A stretch of DNA of 64,000 nt from Photobacterium kagoshimensis (GCF_050337045.1 NZ_JAKJSO010000009.1:439940-503939), one strand, 5' to 3'; positions 53,877 to 63,370 are shown, counted from the first letter of the stretch. Translations and numbers: made by a program. The notes: generated by a model from the sequence alone, not told the origin.

Positions 53877-55274
53877 ATGAACCGAATTGGTAATGAATTT
53901 AATAAACTGGTGAATCGCAGCTTAGATCGCCATGTTCGTTTGGCTGTAACAGGGTTATCCCGTGCGGGGAAAACGGCCTTTATCACCTCGTTGATTAATC
54001 AGCTGATGCACGTTAGCACAAATCCACGTTTGCCATTGTTTACAGCAGTACGTGACGGATACTTATTAGGTGCTAAGCGTGTTCCACAGCTTGATTTACA
54101 TGTACCAAAGTTTGCGTACGATGAAGGGATGAGTGCGTTATTGTCAACCCCGCCAGCGTGGCCCGATCCAACGCGAGATGTTAGCCAAACTCGCCTAGCT
54201 TTGCGTTATAAGCCTCAAAAAGGGCCAATGAAACTGCTGCAAGATACGGCAACACTTTACCTTGATATTGTTGATTACCCTGGTGAGTGGTTATTGGATT
54301 TACCTCTGCTCGACATGAACTTTATCGAGTGGTCGGCACAGCAAGCCAAATTGATGAAAGGGCAGCGAGAGGCGCTGGCTCAAGACTGGCTGACATTAGG
54401 GGCTGAGTTAGATCCCTTTGCTCCTGCGGATGAAGCGCAAATAGAAGCTATTTCTAAAGCGTTTACTGATTATCTCTATGCGTGTAAATCAGAAGGTGGT
54501 TTACATTGGGTACAGCCTGGCCGATTTGTTCTTCCTGGCGAATTAGCGGGCGCCCCAGTATTACAGTTTTTCCCTTTTGCGTGGCTACAGCATCACAGTG
54601 AAGCTGAATTAGCGCAGGCGGATGAGCACAGTAACTTTGCCATGCTTGAGCAACGTTATAAGTATTACCAGCAGCATGTGGTGAAAGCGTTTTATCGGGA
54701 TCACTTTTCGAAGTTTGATCGTCAAATTATTTTGGTTGATTGCCTTCAGCCATTAAACGCAGGGCCAGAGTCGTTTAATGATATGCGTCAAGCGCTCGAT
54801 CAATTGATGCAAAGCTTTAAATATGGCCGTAGTTCGCTGATGCGCAGGTTGTTCTCTCCACGAATAGATAAAGTACTGTTTGCAGCGACAAAAGCGGATC
54901 ATGTGACGCCAGAACAGCACCCGAATTTAGTGAGTTTGCTGCAACAGATGGTCAATGAAGCGTGGCAAACGGCCTCGTTTGAAGGCATTAAAATGGATTG
55001 TGTGAGCTTGTCTTCCATTCAAGCGACTGAACCTGGTTTTGTGTCTTACCACGGTCAGCAGATGCCCGCATTAAGAGGGCATACACTCGATGAGCAGCCT
55101 CAGACAATTTATCCTGGTGAAGTGCCGCGTCGGCTGCCGAATGAGAATTATTGGGAACAGAACGGGTTTGATTTTGTGAATTTCAGGCCGTTAGCACAAC
55201 AAAATGATGAACCATTGCCACATATCCGTATGGATAAGGCGCTGGAGTATTTATTGGGGGACAAATTACAATGA
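53877..55274 (+). CDS. ycjX: YcjX, P-loop ATPase/GTPase-like stress protein
   Basis: 465 residues with a P-loop VTGLSRAGKTAFITSLINQL near residue 30 and a second motif LYLDIVDYPGEWLLDLP (Walker B/switch-like). DUF463/YcjX family, whose E. coli member lies beside the psp operon and is part of the sigma-32 regulon. The start at 53877 follows AGGA and is supported by family alignment. Overlaps ycjF by 4 nt. Molecular role is not established. Confidence 0.93.
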   Translation: MNRIGNEFNKLVNRSLDRHVRLAVTGLSRAGKTAFITSLINQLMHVSTNPRLPLFTAVRDGYLLGAKRVPQLDLHVPKFAYDEGMSALLSTPPAWPDPTRDVSQTRLALRYKPQKGPMKLLQDTATLYLDIVDYPGEWLLDLPLLDMNFIEWSAQQAKLMKGQREALAQDWLTLGAELDPFAPADEAQIEAISKAFTDYLYACKSEGGLHWVQPGRFVLPGELAGAPVLQFFPFAWLQHHSEAELAQADEHSNFAMLEQRYKYYQQHVVKAFYRDHFSKFDRQIILVDCLQPLNAGPESFNDMRQALDQLMQSFKYGRSSLMRRLFSPRIDKVLFAATKADHVTPEQHPNLVSLLQQMVNEAWQTASFEGIKMDCVSLSSIQATEPGFVSYHGQQMPALRGHTLDEQPQTIYPGEVPRRLPNENYWEQNGFDFVNFRPLAQQNDEPLPHIRMDKALEYLLGDKLQ

Positions 55275-56311
55275 GCCAACAACCTCAAGACTTAAAAAGA
55301 AAAGTCGTGTTTGATGAACCTCAAGAGGCCGAGATTGATCTTGAGTTAAATAGCCAACTTAAATTTGCTGGCGACAATACCTTTCTGCCTGAAACGACAC
55401 CAGAGGCTGATACCGATATTAGCCTTGAAAAGGATTTAGAAAGAACGCTGGCCAAGTCAAAGAAAAGTAGCGGTTGGTTTAAAGGCTTGCTGGTGGCAGG
55501 TGCCGCTATGGTGGGCTGGCAAACGGTCGATTATGTGGTTACTGCTTACCAAGGTGGTGACTGGCTAGCATTGGGGTGGAGCGGCATTACTGCGGCAATC
55601 GCCACCATGGGTATCACAGCTTTAGGGCGCGAATTGTTTAAATTACGCCGCCTTAAGCAACGCCAAACAGAGCGCGATCAAGCCCAAGCATTATTGGATG
55701 CTGATGGTATGGGGCAGGGTAAGGCATTTTGCACCAAGCTTGCTAAGCAAAGTGGCATTCATAGTGAACATGCAGGGTATGATCGTTGGCAACAATCGTT
55801 AGCAGCGACTCATAACGACCGTGAAGTTATCGTACTTTATGATCAAATGGTGATGTCACAACAAGATAAACTTGCTCGTCGCTTAGTCAGTAAATATTCG
55901 AGCGAAGCGGCATTAATGGTGGCATTAAGTCCATTAGCCATTGCTGACATGTTGCTGGTGGCTTGGCGTAACTTTCGCTTGATCGAGCAAATTTCTACTG
56001 TTTATGGGGTAGAGCTCGGTTATTGGTCGCGCATTCGTTTAGTGAAGCTAGTACTGACTAATATGGCGCTGGCAGGAGCCAGTGAGGTGGTTGCTGATAC
56101 AGGCATGAATATGCTGTCGATGGATATCGCTGGTCGTGTTTCTACCCGTGTCGCTCAAGGTGTGGGGATTGGACTATTGACCGCAAGACTTGGCCTAAAG
56201 GCGATGGCATTAATGCGTCCGCTACCATGGCAAGAGGGAACCCAGCCCAAACTGGGTGAAATACGTCGCGACTTATTAGCGCAATTAACCAAGAAACAAG
56301 ATGATGCGTAA
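55271..56311 (+). CDS. ycjF: YcjF, inner-membrane protein (DUF697)
   Basis: 346 residues. An acidic N-terminus, two membrane segments near residues 70-115 (GLLVAGAAMVGWQTVDYVV, WSGITAAIATMGITALG), and a DUF697-type C-terminal region. The ycjX-ycjF pair is conserved with the psp operon. Function unknown. Terminator after the gene. Confidence 0.93.
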   Translation: MSQQPQDLKRKVVFDEPQEAEIDLELNSQLKFAGDNTFLPETTPEADTDISLEKDLERTLAKSKKSSGWFKGLLVAGAAMVGWQTVDYVVTAYQGGDWLALGWSGITAAIATMGITALGRELFKLRRLKQRQTERDQAQALLDADGMGQGKAFCTKLAKQSGIHSEHAGYDRWQQSLAATHNDREVIVLYDQMVMSQQDKLARRLVSKYSSEAALMVALSPLAIADMLLVAWRNFRLIEQISTVYGVELGYWSRIRLVKLVLTNMALAGASEVVADTGMNMLSMDIAGRVSTRVAQGVGIGLLTARLGLKAMALMRPLPWQEGTQPKLGEIRRDLLAQLTKKQDDA

Positions 56312-56617
56312 TTTATAACATACGCGACATATTTCAATATTGAGTTTAAAGGCAACCTCGAGTTGCCTTTTTCTCGTCTGCTATTTTTTCGGACGATATA
56401 TCTCGATCTGACTTTGATTTAGTTTACTCATATTTACTTGCTGAATGTGCCATGTTGCTGAAGTCGGCGACAGCAGTCAGATTTTGACTCGCTTAGCTGA
56501 TCTTGAGCACATTTAACTCGATAATTGTTACAGGTTATCAGGCTCTACTTGACTCAAATTACACATCGACGCACACTTCAACTGTCAGGAATAGTTGACA
56601 CTTTTGGAGTGGAAAAT
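56312..56617 (+). other. ycjF-tyrR intergenic region
   Basis: 306 bp holding the ycjF terminator (56348-56373) and the promoter region of tyrR. An open frame begins at 56525 in the same phase as tyrR but has no family similarity before 56618. Confidence 0.4.
56348..56373 (+). terminator. Terminator after ycjF
   Basis: AAAGGCAAC-CTCGA-GTTGCCTTT followed by TTCTC; 36 bp after the stop. Confidence 0.85.
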
Positions 56618-58150
56618 ATGAGGCTACAAGTCTTTTGTGAAGATCGCTTAGGAATAACCCGTGAATTACTGGATATTCTGACCAATCAGCAGATTGATCT
56701 TCGCGGAATTGAAATTGATCGCATTGGCATCATTTATTTAAATTGCCCTGAGATTGAGTTCGAGCAATTCAGTCAATTAATGTCACAAATACGCCAACTT
56801 GATGGTGTCACCGATGTGCGAAAAATTCAGTTTATGCCTAGCGAACGTGAGCATAAAGAGCTAAGCGCCTTATTAGAAACGCTACCTGATCCAGTTTTTT
56901 CAATTAACCTTCACGGCAAGATCGATCTAGCCAATGAAGCGGCTGAGCGTTTAATCGCCAAGCAGCGTGAAGAGATATTGGGTGAGACGATTCAAACCAT
57001 TCTGGGCTTTAATTTTCAGCAGTGGTTGGAAAATCAAGCCGGTGAGCATCGCAGTGAAATGGTGGTGATTTCTGGCTTAGATTACATGATGGAAATCATG
57101 CCAGTATTTGTGACGGATGATAATGAAGAGTCGGTCATGGCGAGTGCTGTGGTGCTGCTTAAATCGCTGTCGGAAGCAAAAATGCCAATCGCGATGCGTA
57201 AGATCAGCGGCGATAATGGCTTTGAGCACCTTGTTGGTCAGTCATCTCGTTTTAAGCATCTGCTATCCCAAGCGAAAAAACTCGCCTTGCTTGATGCGCC
57301 GTTATTGATCCAAGGTGAAACAGGTACAGGTAAAGAAATGTTGGCGCGGGCGTGTCATCAGCGCTCTGTTCGCCGTGACCAACCTTTTATGGTGGTGAAC
57401 TGTGTCTCTATGCCTGATAACGCTGCGGAGACTGAGCTCTTTGGTTTTGCAGGTAGTGCAACCGAGCCCAGCAAAAAAGGGATATTTGAACAAGCGGATG
57501 GCGGTACGGTTTTCTTGTATGAAATCGGTGAAATGTCGGCGCACCTTCAAATCAAACTGTTACGTTTTTTACAAGATGGCACCTTCCGTCGTGTGGGCGA
57601 AGAGCATGAAATTAAGGTTGATTTACGCGTTATTTGTTCAACCCAAAAGAAATTACCCGATTTGATCACGGCTGGGCAATTTCGCGAAGATTTATATTAC
57701 CGTCTTAATGTGCTGGCGTTAGTCGTACCGCCACTACGTGAACGCACCGCAGATATTGTCCCACTTGCTGATTTATTCTTATCGCAATTTGCCCAAGAGC
57801 TGCAACAGCCAAAACCAAATATCTCCGATAAATTGGCACAGTATCTGAGCCAATATGCTTGGCCTGGAAATATTCGTCAGCTCAGAAATGTATTGTTTCG
57901 CGCAATGACTCAAGTGGATAGTGAGGAGCTGGAAATTGAAGATATTCAATTACCTGAAAATGAAACCACCAGCATCATTAGTGACGAAATTCTTGATGGA
58001 TCTTTAGATGACATCATGAAGCGGTACGAGTCGGGTATTTTGAATAATTTGTATAAGAGCTACCCGTCAACCCGCAAATTGGCAAAAAGGCTTGGTGTCT
58101 CGCATACTGCTGTGGCGAATAAGCTGCGTGAGTATCAAATTAACAAGTAG
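56618..58150 (+). CDS. tyrR: TyrR, regulator of aromatic amino acid genes
   Basis: 511 residues. An N-terminal ACT domain (MRLQVFCEDRLGITRELLDIL), PAS domain (LLETLPDPVFSINLHGKIDLANEAA), an AAA+ domain with GETGTGKEMLARA, and a C-terminal HTH (STRKLAKRLGVSHTAVANKLREY). The GAFTGA loop needed for sigma-54 contact is absent (LFGFAGSATEPS), so it acts with sigma-70, as known for E. coli TyrR. Start fixed by the ACT domain and a GGAG ribosome site. A candidate target, tyrP with two TyrR boxes, is in this window. Confidence 0.97.
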   Translation: MRLQVFCEDRLGITRELLDILTNQQIDLRGIEIDRIGIIYLNCPEIEFEQFSQLMSQIRQLDGVTDVRKIQFMPSEREHKELSALLETLPDPVFSINLHGKIDLANEAAERLIAKQREEILGETIQTILGFNFQQWLENQAGEHRSEMVVISGLDYMMEIMPVFVTDDNEESVMASAVVLLKSLSEAKMPIAMRKISGDNGFEHLVGQSSRFKHLLSQAKKLALLDAPLLIQGETGTGKEMLARACHQRSVRRDQPFMVVNCVSMPDNAAETELFGFAGSATEPSKKGIFEQADGGTVFLYEIGEMSAHLQIKLLRFLQDGTFRRVGEEHEIKVDLRVICSTQKKLPDLITAGQFREDLYYRLNVLALVVPPLRERTADIVPLADLFLSQFAQELQQPKPNISDKLAQYLSQYAWPGNIRQLRNVLFRAMTQVDSEELEIEDIQLPENETTSIISDEILDGSLDDIMKRYESGILNNLYKSYPSTRKLAKRLGVSHTAVANKLREYQINK

Positions 58151-58203
58151 TCACTGCTAGGTAGTCGCCATCGGACAACTACCTATCACGATGCTACATT
58201 TAT

Positions 58204-58689
58204 CTATTCTTTATGGGTAGAAATCAACGCAAGTTGCCCCGTTTCAAGGGCATGTAATTGTTGAATAACATCATCACCAAAGTGATAGCGGGAAGAGACG
58301 TTACTCGCAATGCGGTGGCAAGGAATAACGATAGGGATTGGGTTTACATTTCTGGCCATTCCCACTGCACTGGCGGCATGTGGCAAGCCGAGTTGCTGCG
58401 CAATTTGCAGGTTGGTTTGGTGTTGATTAAACGGAATATGGCGAAGTGCTTGCCATACTTTAATTTGAAAGCTTGTGCCTTGCGGAGCGATAGGAAAGGT
58501 GAACTCTTTTCTTTTTCCTTTGAAATACTCGGTGAGCTCATGAATATAGGGCTGCATTTGGGTTGGTTTATGTTCCCAGCTCTTATCGGGGCAAAAACCA
58601 GGGCTACAAATGGTGAGTTGGCGAAGACCTTGTGAGTCTGCCAACAAGAAAATTCTACCAATATCAGTATCAAGATAGTCGAAATACAT
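58204..58689 (-). CDS. ogt: Methylated-DNA-protein-cysteine methyltransferase (Ogt-like)
   Basis: 161 residues. Removes O6-alkyl groups from guanine onto its own cysteine. The active site PIVIPCHRIAS and the preceding GMARNVNPI are conserved, as is FQIKVWQALRHIPF. The region that usually follows (GYAGG and LL-x-E) is altered, reading RYHFGDDVIQQLHALE, so substrate handling may differ. The ATG is the first. Divergent from rimJ by 22 bp. Confidence 0.88.
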   Translation of the reverse strand: MYFDYLDTDIGRIFLLADSQGLRQLTICSPGFCPDKSWEHKPTQMQPYIHELTEYFKGKRKEFTFPIAPQGTSFQIKVWQALRHIPFNQHQTNLQIAQQLGLPHAASAVGMARNVNPIPIVIPCHRIASNVSSRYHFGDDVIQQLHALETGQLALISTHKE

Positions 58690-58711
58690 AGTTACGGCTT
58701 AAGGGACTAAT

Positions 58712-59290
58712 TTGTTTAATTCTATTATAAACCGTTCATCAAATTTAGCAGTCGATGATCTGAAAATTCGTCTGATTGCTAACAAAGATGCTGAGCAGAT
58801 TACAGCCTATTATCAAAAAAACCGATCCTATCTTCAACCTTGGGAACCTTTACGCGAGGAGCACTTTTATACTTTAGCTGGGTGGGAAAAGCGTTTAATC
58901 CAGCTGACAGAATTGCAGAAACATCATCTTGCGTACTATTTTATTATTCTCAAAGCGGGAAGTGATGAAATTTGCGGTGTCGTGAATTTCAGTAACTTAG
59001 TTAAACATCCTTTTCATGCATGCCATGTTGGTTACTCATTAGGTGAGCATTACCAAGGCCAAGGTATTATGCGTCGTGCTGTGGCAGCAACGGTACAATG
59101 GGTGTTTGAAGAGCAGAATTTTCATCGTGTTATAGCAGGTTATATGCCCCGTAATGCGAAAAGCGAAAAAGTATTGGAATCTCTCGGTTTTGAAAAAGAA
59201 GGGTATGCCAAAGATTACCTATTAATTAATGGCAAGTGGGAAGACCACGTTTTGACGTCGAAAATAAATCCCAATTGGAAAATGCCCTAA
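58712..59290 (+). CDS. rimJ: RimJ, ribosomal protein S5 N-terminal alanine acetyltransferase
   Basis: 192-residue GNAT enzyme aligned along its length with E. coli RimJ: the PWEPLREEHFYT and VNFSNLVKHPFHACHVGYSLG stretches, the acetyl-CoA motif YQGQGIMRRAV and the C-terminal FEKEGYAKDYLLINGKWEDHVLTS. Start is TTG at 58712, as no ATG exists before the conserved region and AAGGGA is five bases upstream. Divergent from ogt. Confidence 0.92.
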   Translation: MFNSIINRSSNLAVDDLKIRLIANKDAEQITAYYQKNRSYLQPWEPLREEHFYTLAGWEKRLIQLTELQKHHLAYYFIILKAGSDEICGVVNFSNLVKHPFHACHVGYSLGEHYQGQGIMRRAVAATVQWVFEEQNFHRVIAGYMPRNAKSEKVLESLGFEKEGYAKDYLLINGKWEDHVLTSKINPNWKMP

Positions 59291-59366
59291 ATGATCGACA
59301 GTAATCTATGTCTAGTTAACTGTGTTTTTCCTGCGTAATATTTGCTTAGTTAATTAATGTGATTGG

Positions 59367-59398
59367 TATAAAAAGGGCTTGCACTGTGCAAGCCCTTT
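59367..59398 (-). terminator. Terminator after pykA
   Basis: On the minus strand AAAGGGCTTGCA-CAG-TGCAAGCCCTTT followed by TTATACC-type T run. Confidence 0.83.
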
Positions 59399-59430
59399 GG
59401 ATTTAAGCGTTGCTTTGCGATCGCCGAGTA

Positions 59431-60876
59431 TTACTCAACAGTTAAAATACGCATATTGTTGGTTGAACCAACCGTGTCCATCACATCACCTTGAGTGATG
59501 ATCACAAGATCACCCGTTGCAAGGTAGTTTTGCTCTTTCAGCACAACAACGGCGTGTTTAGCTGCATCAAGACCTGCATCGCTTTCACGATCGAAGAAGA
59601 TCGGTGTAACACCACGGAACAGTGCCGCACGGTTTAATGTGCTTTCATTACGTGACATTGCGAAAATAGGTAAGCCCGAAGAAATACGAGACATCATCAG
59701 TGGCGTACGGCCAGATTCAGTCATTGTTACCATCGCTTTAACGCCTTCCATGTGGTTAGCTGCGTACATGGTAGACATTGCAATGGTTTCTTCTGGTGAT
59801 TCAAAGCGACGTGCTAGGCGGTGGTTTGAAACATTGATGCTTGGCTCTTTTTCAGCTCCAAGACATACGCTTGCCATTGCCGTTACGGTTTCAACGGGGA
59901 AATCACCCGCTGCAGTTTCAGCCGATAGCATTACTGCATCCGTACCATCAAGAACCGCATTCGCCACATCCATCACTTCAGCACGTGTTGGCATTGGGCT
60001 AGTGATCATTGATTCCATCATTTGCGTCGCAGTAATAACCGTGCGGTTCAGGCTACGAGCGCGACGGATCAGCTTCTTCTGAACGCCTACAAGCTCAGGG
60101 TCACCGATTTCAACGCCGAGGTCACCACGAGCAACCATTACAGCATCAGACGCTAAGATGATGTCATCCATCGCTTCTGTTGTTGCTACTGATTCTGCAC
60201 GTTCTACTTTCGCAACTAGCTTAGCTTCAAGGCCAGCATCAACAGCTAAGCGACGCGCATATTTCATATCTTCACCGTTACGCGGGAACGAAACAGCAAG
60301 GTAATCAACTTTCATTGCAGCAGCCGTTAAGATGTCGGCTTTATCTTTATCAGTCAGTGCTTCTGCTGATAGGCCGCCACCTTGTTTGTTGATGCCTTTA
60401 TTGTTTGATAAAGGGCCTCCAACAGTAACTTCAGTGTGAACTTTATTACCTTCAACAGCGACAACACGCAGTTGCACGCGGCCATCGTCAAGTAATAGAA
60501 CATCTCCAGTCGTTACATCTTTTGGCAGTTCTTTGTAGTCAAGGCCAACTGCGTCTTGGCTACCTTCGCCTTTTGGCAGATCGCTATCAAGTGTAAATTT
60601 ATCACCAATAGCGAGTTGAATTTTGTTGTCTTTAAATGTTGAAACACGAATTTTAGGGCCTTGTAGGTCACCTAGAATAGCGACGTGTTTGCCGAGCTTA
60701 GCCGCAATTTCACGTACAGTTTTAGTACGTTGGATATGATCTTCAGGGCTACCGTGAGAGAAGTTCATACGAACAACGTTAGCACCAGCCGCGATAATCT
60801 TTTCAAGATTGTTATCACGGTCAGTTGCTGGACCCAGAGTAGTTACGATTTTAGTGCGTCTTAGCCTATCAGACAT
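59431..60876 (-). CDS. pykA: PykA, pyruvate kinase II
   Basis: Makes pyruvate and ATP from PEP. 481 residues, nearly colinear with E. coli PykA: MSDRLRRTKIVTTLGPATDRDN, NFSHGSPEDH, GDLQGPKIRV, MVARGDLGVEIG and ATQMMESMI. Start at 60876 after GGAG; the frame reaches 60888 only. The upstream gene is hexR (divergence by same strand), as in E. coli, and a HexR-like site lies just upstream of this gene. Confidence 0.97.
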   Translation of the reverse strand: MSDRLRRTKIVTTLGPATDRDNNLEKIIAAGANVVRMNFSHGSPEDHIQRTKTVREIAAKLGKHVAILGDLQGPKIRVSTFKDNKIQLAIGDKFTLDSDLPKGEGSQDAVGLDYKELPKDVTTGDVLLLDDGRVQLRVVAVEGNKVHTEVTVGGPLSNNKGINKQGGGLSAEALTDKDKADILTAAAMKVDYLAVSFPRNGEDMKYARRLAVDAGLEAKLVAKVERAESVATTEAMDDIILASDAVMVARGDLGVEIGDPELVGVQKKLIRRARSLNRTVITATQMMESMITSPMPTRAEVMDVANAVLDGTDAVMLSAETAAGDFPVETVTAMASVCLGAEKEPSINVSNHRLARRFESPEETIAMSTMYAANHMEGVKAMVTMTESGRTPLMMSRISSGLPIFAMSRNESTLNRAALFRGVTPIFFDRESDAGLDAAKHAVVVLKEQNYLATGDLVIITQGDVMDTVGSTNNMRILTVE

Positions 60877-60950
60877 TGGGAACTCCATTTAAGATTCATA
60901 AAGAAAAATGGACTGGTTAGGAACGGGCCAGTTGAAACCATTTATCTATT

Positions 60951-60965
60951 TGAAATATTACTACA
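60951..60965 (-). promoter_or_regulatory. HexR-like operator upstream of pykA
   Basis: Minus strand TGTAGTAATATTTCA resembles the HexR palindrome TGTARTWWWAYTACA with one or two mismatches; 75 bp upstream of the pykA start. The regulator gene is 220 bp further upstream. Confidence 0.5.
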
Positions 60966-61111
60966 AGACGAGCGGAATGTTCGTTGTTATTCATCAATAA
61001 ACTGTAAGAAATATACATGCAATGGATGAAATAAAAATGATTTTCAGTGGCAGTTTATTCAATGATGTAAGTGTAGTGGTTACAGAGAGAGACTAGGGTG
61101 GAAGTTTGGCA

Positions 61112-61151
61112 GAAAAAAACAAAAAGGCATGAATATATATGCATGCCTTTT
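61112..61151 (-). terminator. Terminator after hexR
   Basis: On the minus strand AAAAGGCATGCAT-loop-ATTCATGCCTTTTT followed by TGTTTTTTT; 30 bp after the hexR stop. Confidence 0.85.
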
Positions 61152-61181
61152 AGGGATAATGTAACACGTGGTTATTTAGGC

Positions 61182-62036
61182 TTAAATAAGATCTTGTTTA
61201 GAGAAACGAGAGTCTTTCAGCGAATCTTTTACGCGTTTTAGGTTTTCACGAAAACCCGCACCGCGGCGTAGTGTAAAGCCCGTGGCTAACACATCAATTA
61301 CCGTCATTTGTACAACGCGGCTTGCCATTGGCATATAAATATCCGTGTCTTCAGGTACATCCAGACAAATAGACAGCGAGCATTCGTGATCCAGTGGTGA
61401 GTCTTTAGCTGTGATACCAATTACCGTTGCACCATTTTCGCGAGCCATACGAGCAATTTCGACCAAGCTTTTCGTGCGCCCAGTATGCGAGATAACAACC
61501 ACGACATCGCCGTCGCTGCAGTTAATTACACTCATGCGCTGCATCACTATATCGTCAAAACAAACGACCGGGATGTTAAAGCGGAAAAACTTGTTCTGTG
61601 CATCATGCGCAACAGAAGCTGATGCGCCAAGACCAAAAAACGAGATTTTCTTTGCCTGAGTAAGTAGATCAACCGCGCGATTTACTTGCAAAGGTTCTAA
61701 GCTATTTTTAGCAACATCCAAACACGCCATTGTTGATTCGAAAATTTTTGATGTGTAAGCATCTGGGCCGTCATTTTCTTCAACGTTGCGGTTCACATAA
61801 GGCGTACCATTTGCAAGGCTTTGTGCTAAATGCAATTTAAAATCGGGAAAGCCTTTTGTGTCTAAGCGGCGACAAAAACGGTTTACCGTTGGCTCACTCA
61901 CGTCAGCCATTTTGGCTAATGTTGCAATGCTGGAGTGAATAGCAGTTTGCGGGGAAGCAATGATAACTTCTGCAACTTTACGTTCAGACTTACTGAAGTT
62001 ATCTAAATTTTTTTGAATTTTTTCTAGGGTATTCAT
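61182..62036 (-). CDS. hexR: HexR, RpiR-family regulator of central carbon metabolism
   Basis: 284 residues. RpiR HTH at the N-terminus (SIATLAKMADVSEPTVNRFCRRL) and a SIS sugar-phosphate domain (ISFFGLGASASVAHDAQNKFF). HexR responds to 2-keto-3-deoxy-6-phosphogluconate and controls glycolytic/Entner-Doudoroff genes. It is upstream of pykA in the same orientation, as in E. coli (yebK-pykA). Confidence 0.96.
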   Translation of the reverse strand: MNTLEKIQKNLDNFSKSERKVAEVIIASPQTAIHSSIATLAKMADVSEPTVNRFCRRLDTKGFPDFKLHLAQSLANGTPYVNRNVEENDGPDAYTSKIFESTMACLDVAKNSLEPLQVNRAVDLLTQAKKISFFGLGASASVAHDAQNKFFRFNIPVVCFDDIVMQRMSVINCSDGDVVVVISHTGRTKSLVEIARMARENGATVIGITAKDSPLDHECSLSICLDVPEDTDIYMPMASRVVQMTVIDVLATGFTLRRGAGFRENLKRVKDSLKDSRFSKQDLI

Positions 62037-62340
62037 CGAGATTACCGCGCTTCGTTACTGAGTTTCAAAAGACTACATAGTTAGCCAATATGGTGAAACT
62101 ATACTACCTCTGTGATTGTTACTCCTAGTGAATCGATCAATATCGGCATTCCTTTTTATTATAATTTGACAGGGATCGAGTTTTCCCTTTCAGAATTGAA
62201 AATAAAATGCGTGAAATCCGTAAAAATACGCGCAGTTTGGCACTTATTCTGTTATTTAATTTCATATTGGAGGAATTAATTTACAGCTTGAAATTAATAG
62301 TGTGGTTATTAATGTTTATTACAGAGCGAAAGGGTATAGC
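62037..62340. other. hexR-yeeZ intergenic region
   Basis: 304 bp divergent promoter region. A TTGACA hexamer occurs at 62166-62171 on the plus strand but no good -10 follows at 17 bp. No other structure found. Confidence 0.4.
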
Positions 62341-63177
62341 ATGAAAGTCAGTATTTGTGGTTGTGGTTGGTTAGGGCTACCGCTTGCTTATTATTTAAAA
62401 AAGCAGGGAATGATCGTACAAGGTACCAAACGCACACCAGAGGGGATTCAGGCACTCTGTGATGCAGACATTATGGGGTTTCCACTAACGTTGCCGTTAA
62501 TAAGCGAATCATTATCAGAATTGGATCGCTTGTTTGATTGCGATGTGATGGTCGTAAATATTCCACCAGGTCGAAAAGGTAGCTTATCTTCACATTACAC
62601 AGATTCGATTTTGACACTCTGCCTTGCAGCAAAAAGGAAAGGGTGCCAACAGCTTATCTTTATTAGTACAACAGCGGTTTATGGTGAACAAAGTGGCGTG
62701 ATATCAGAAGCTACGCTGCCAATGCCTACCACTGAATCGGGTAAAGCCCATTATGAGATTGAGCAGAGCTTGATAGCGTCGTGGGGTGATAAGGTGACGA
62801 TACTGAGGTTGGCCGGTTTAATTGGACCCAATAGGCATCCAGTTAAATTTTTATCTGGCCGTACGGGTATCGAACAGGGCGGCGCGCCAGTGAACCTCAT
62901 TCACCAACAGGATTGTATTCAGGCAATAACGGCGATTATTCGCTGTCAGCCTAAGCAAAATATCTTTCATCTTGCTGCTAGCCAGCATCCTTCTCGAGCA
63001 GATTACTACACTGCGATGGCAAAGATTGCTGGATTAGCAGTACCAGAATTTATTGATATATGTGGGGAAAGTGGCAAAACAATTGATGCGACATTGACTT
63101 GCGATCTACTTAATCTGGTACTAGAAAAAGATGATTTGATGCAGCTAAAGCCGGAGCTAGATGATGTTAAGTGTTAA
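62341..63177 (+). CDS. yeeZ: YeeZ-like NAD(P)-dependent epimerase/dehydratase-type protein
   Basis: 278 residues starting MKVSICGCGWLGLPLA, the Rossmann cofactor motif (GxGxxG variant GCGWLG), then STTAVYGEQSGVISE and RLAGLIGPNRHP, conserved with E. coli YeeZ. The extended-SDR YxxxK triad is replaced, so catalytic role is uncertain. Start at 62341 with AAAGGG upstream; the frame from 62302 is not conserved. Confidence 0.9.
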   Translation: MKVSICGCGWLGLPLAYYLKKQGMIVQGTKRTPEGIQALCDADIMGFPLTLPLISESLSELDRLFDCDVMVVNIPPGRKGSLSSHYTDSILTLCLAAKRKGCQQLIFISTTAVYGEQSGVISEATLPMPTTESGKAHYEIEQSLIASWGDKVTILRLAGLIGPNRHPVKFLSGRTGIEQGGAPVNLIHQQDCIQAITAIIRCQPKQNIFHLAASQHPSRADYYTAMAKIAGLAVPEFIDICGESGKTIDATLTCDLLNLVLEKDDLMQLKPELDDVKC

Positions 63178-63186
63178 TTTTTAGAT

Positions 63187-63214
63187 AAAAAAACGCTGAG
63201 CAAGGGGCTCAGCG
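63187..63214 (-). terminator. Terminator of sRNA A
   Basis: Eight-base-pair GC-rich stem with AAGGG loop; T run is on the minus strand (63187-63193). Confidence 0.85.
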
Positions 63215-63337
63215 TGAATATCCAAAAATTCGGAGTTTAAGCAGCAGTGGCAGTTTAAGATTAAATGCATAAGGACTCAGTAGCACTTACTCATAACTAA
63301 ATTCAGTTAGAATGGGTAAAGGATTAATCTCAATCTA
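63187..63337 (-). ncRNA. Candidate sigma-E-dependent sRNA A (VrrA/MicV/RybB-type seed)
   Basis: Predicted transcript of about 150 nt on the minus strand from a sigma-E-like promoter at 63343-63370 to the Rho-independent terminator at 63187-63214 (CGCTGAGC-loop-GCTCAGCG then T7). It carries GCCACTGCTGCTTAAACTCC (core 63232-63252), including GCCACTGCT known as the seed of RybB and of the Vibrio sRNAs VrrA and MicV. No protein gene is downstream on this strand, which argues against a leader attenuator. 5' end is an estimate. Confidence 0.7.
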
Positions 63338-63342
63338 TATAG

Positions 63343-63370
63343 TATGACTTTGTGAAATGAGGTTGGTTCA
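63343..63370 (-). promoter_or_regulatory. Sigma-E-like promoter of sRNA A
   Basis: Minus strand: -35 TGAACC (63365-63370), 16-bp spacer, -10 GTCATA (63343-63348). Spacing equals that of the partner unit. The -10 is weaker than consensus (GTCTGA/TCAAA type). Confidence 0.55.

Noticed and set aside
56525..56617. Extended N-terminus of TyrR
   Set aside because: The ACT domain begins at 56618 with a good ribosome site; the upstream codons have no similarity.
62166..62171. TTGACA as a promoter for yeeZ
   Set aside because: No acceptable -10 element at 16-18 bp.
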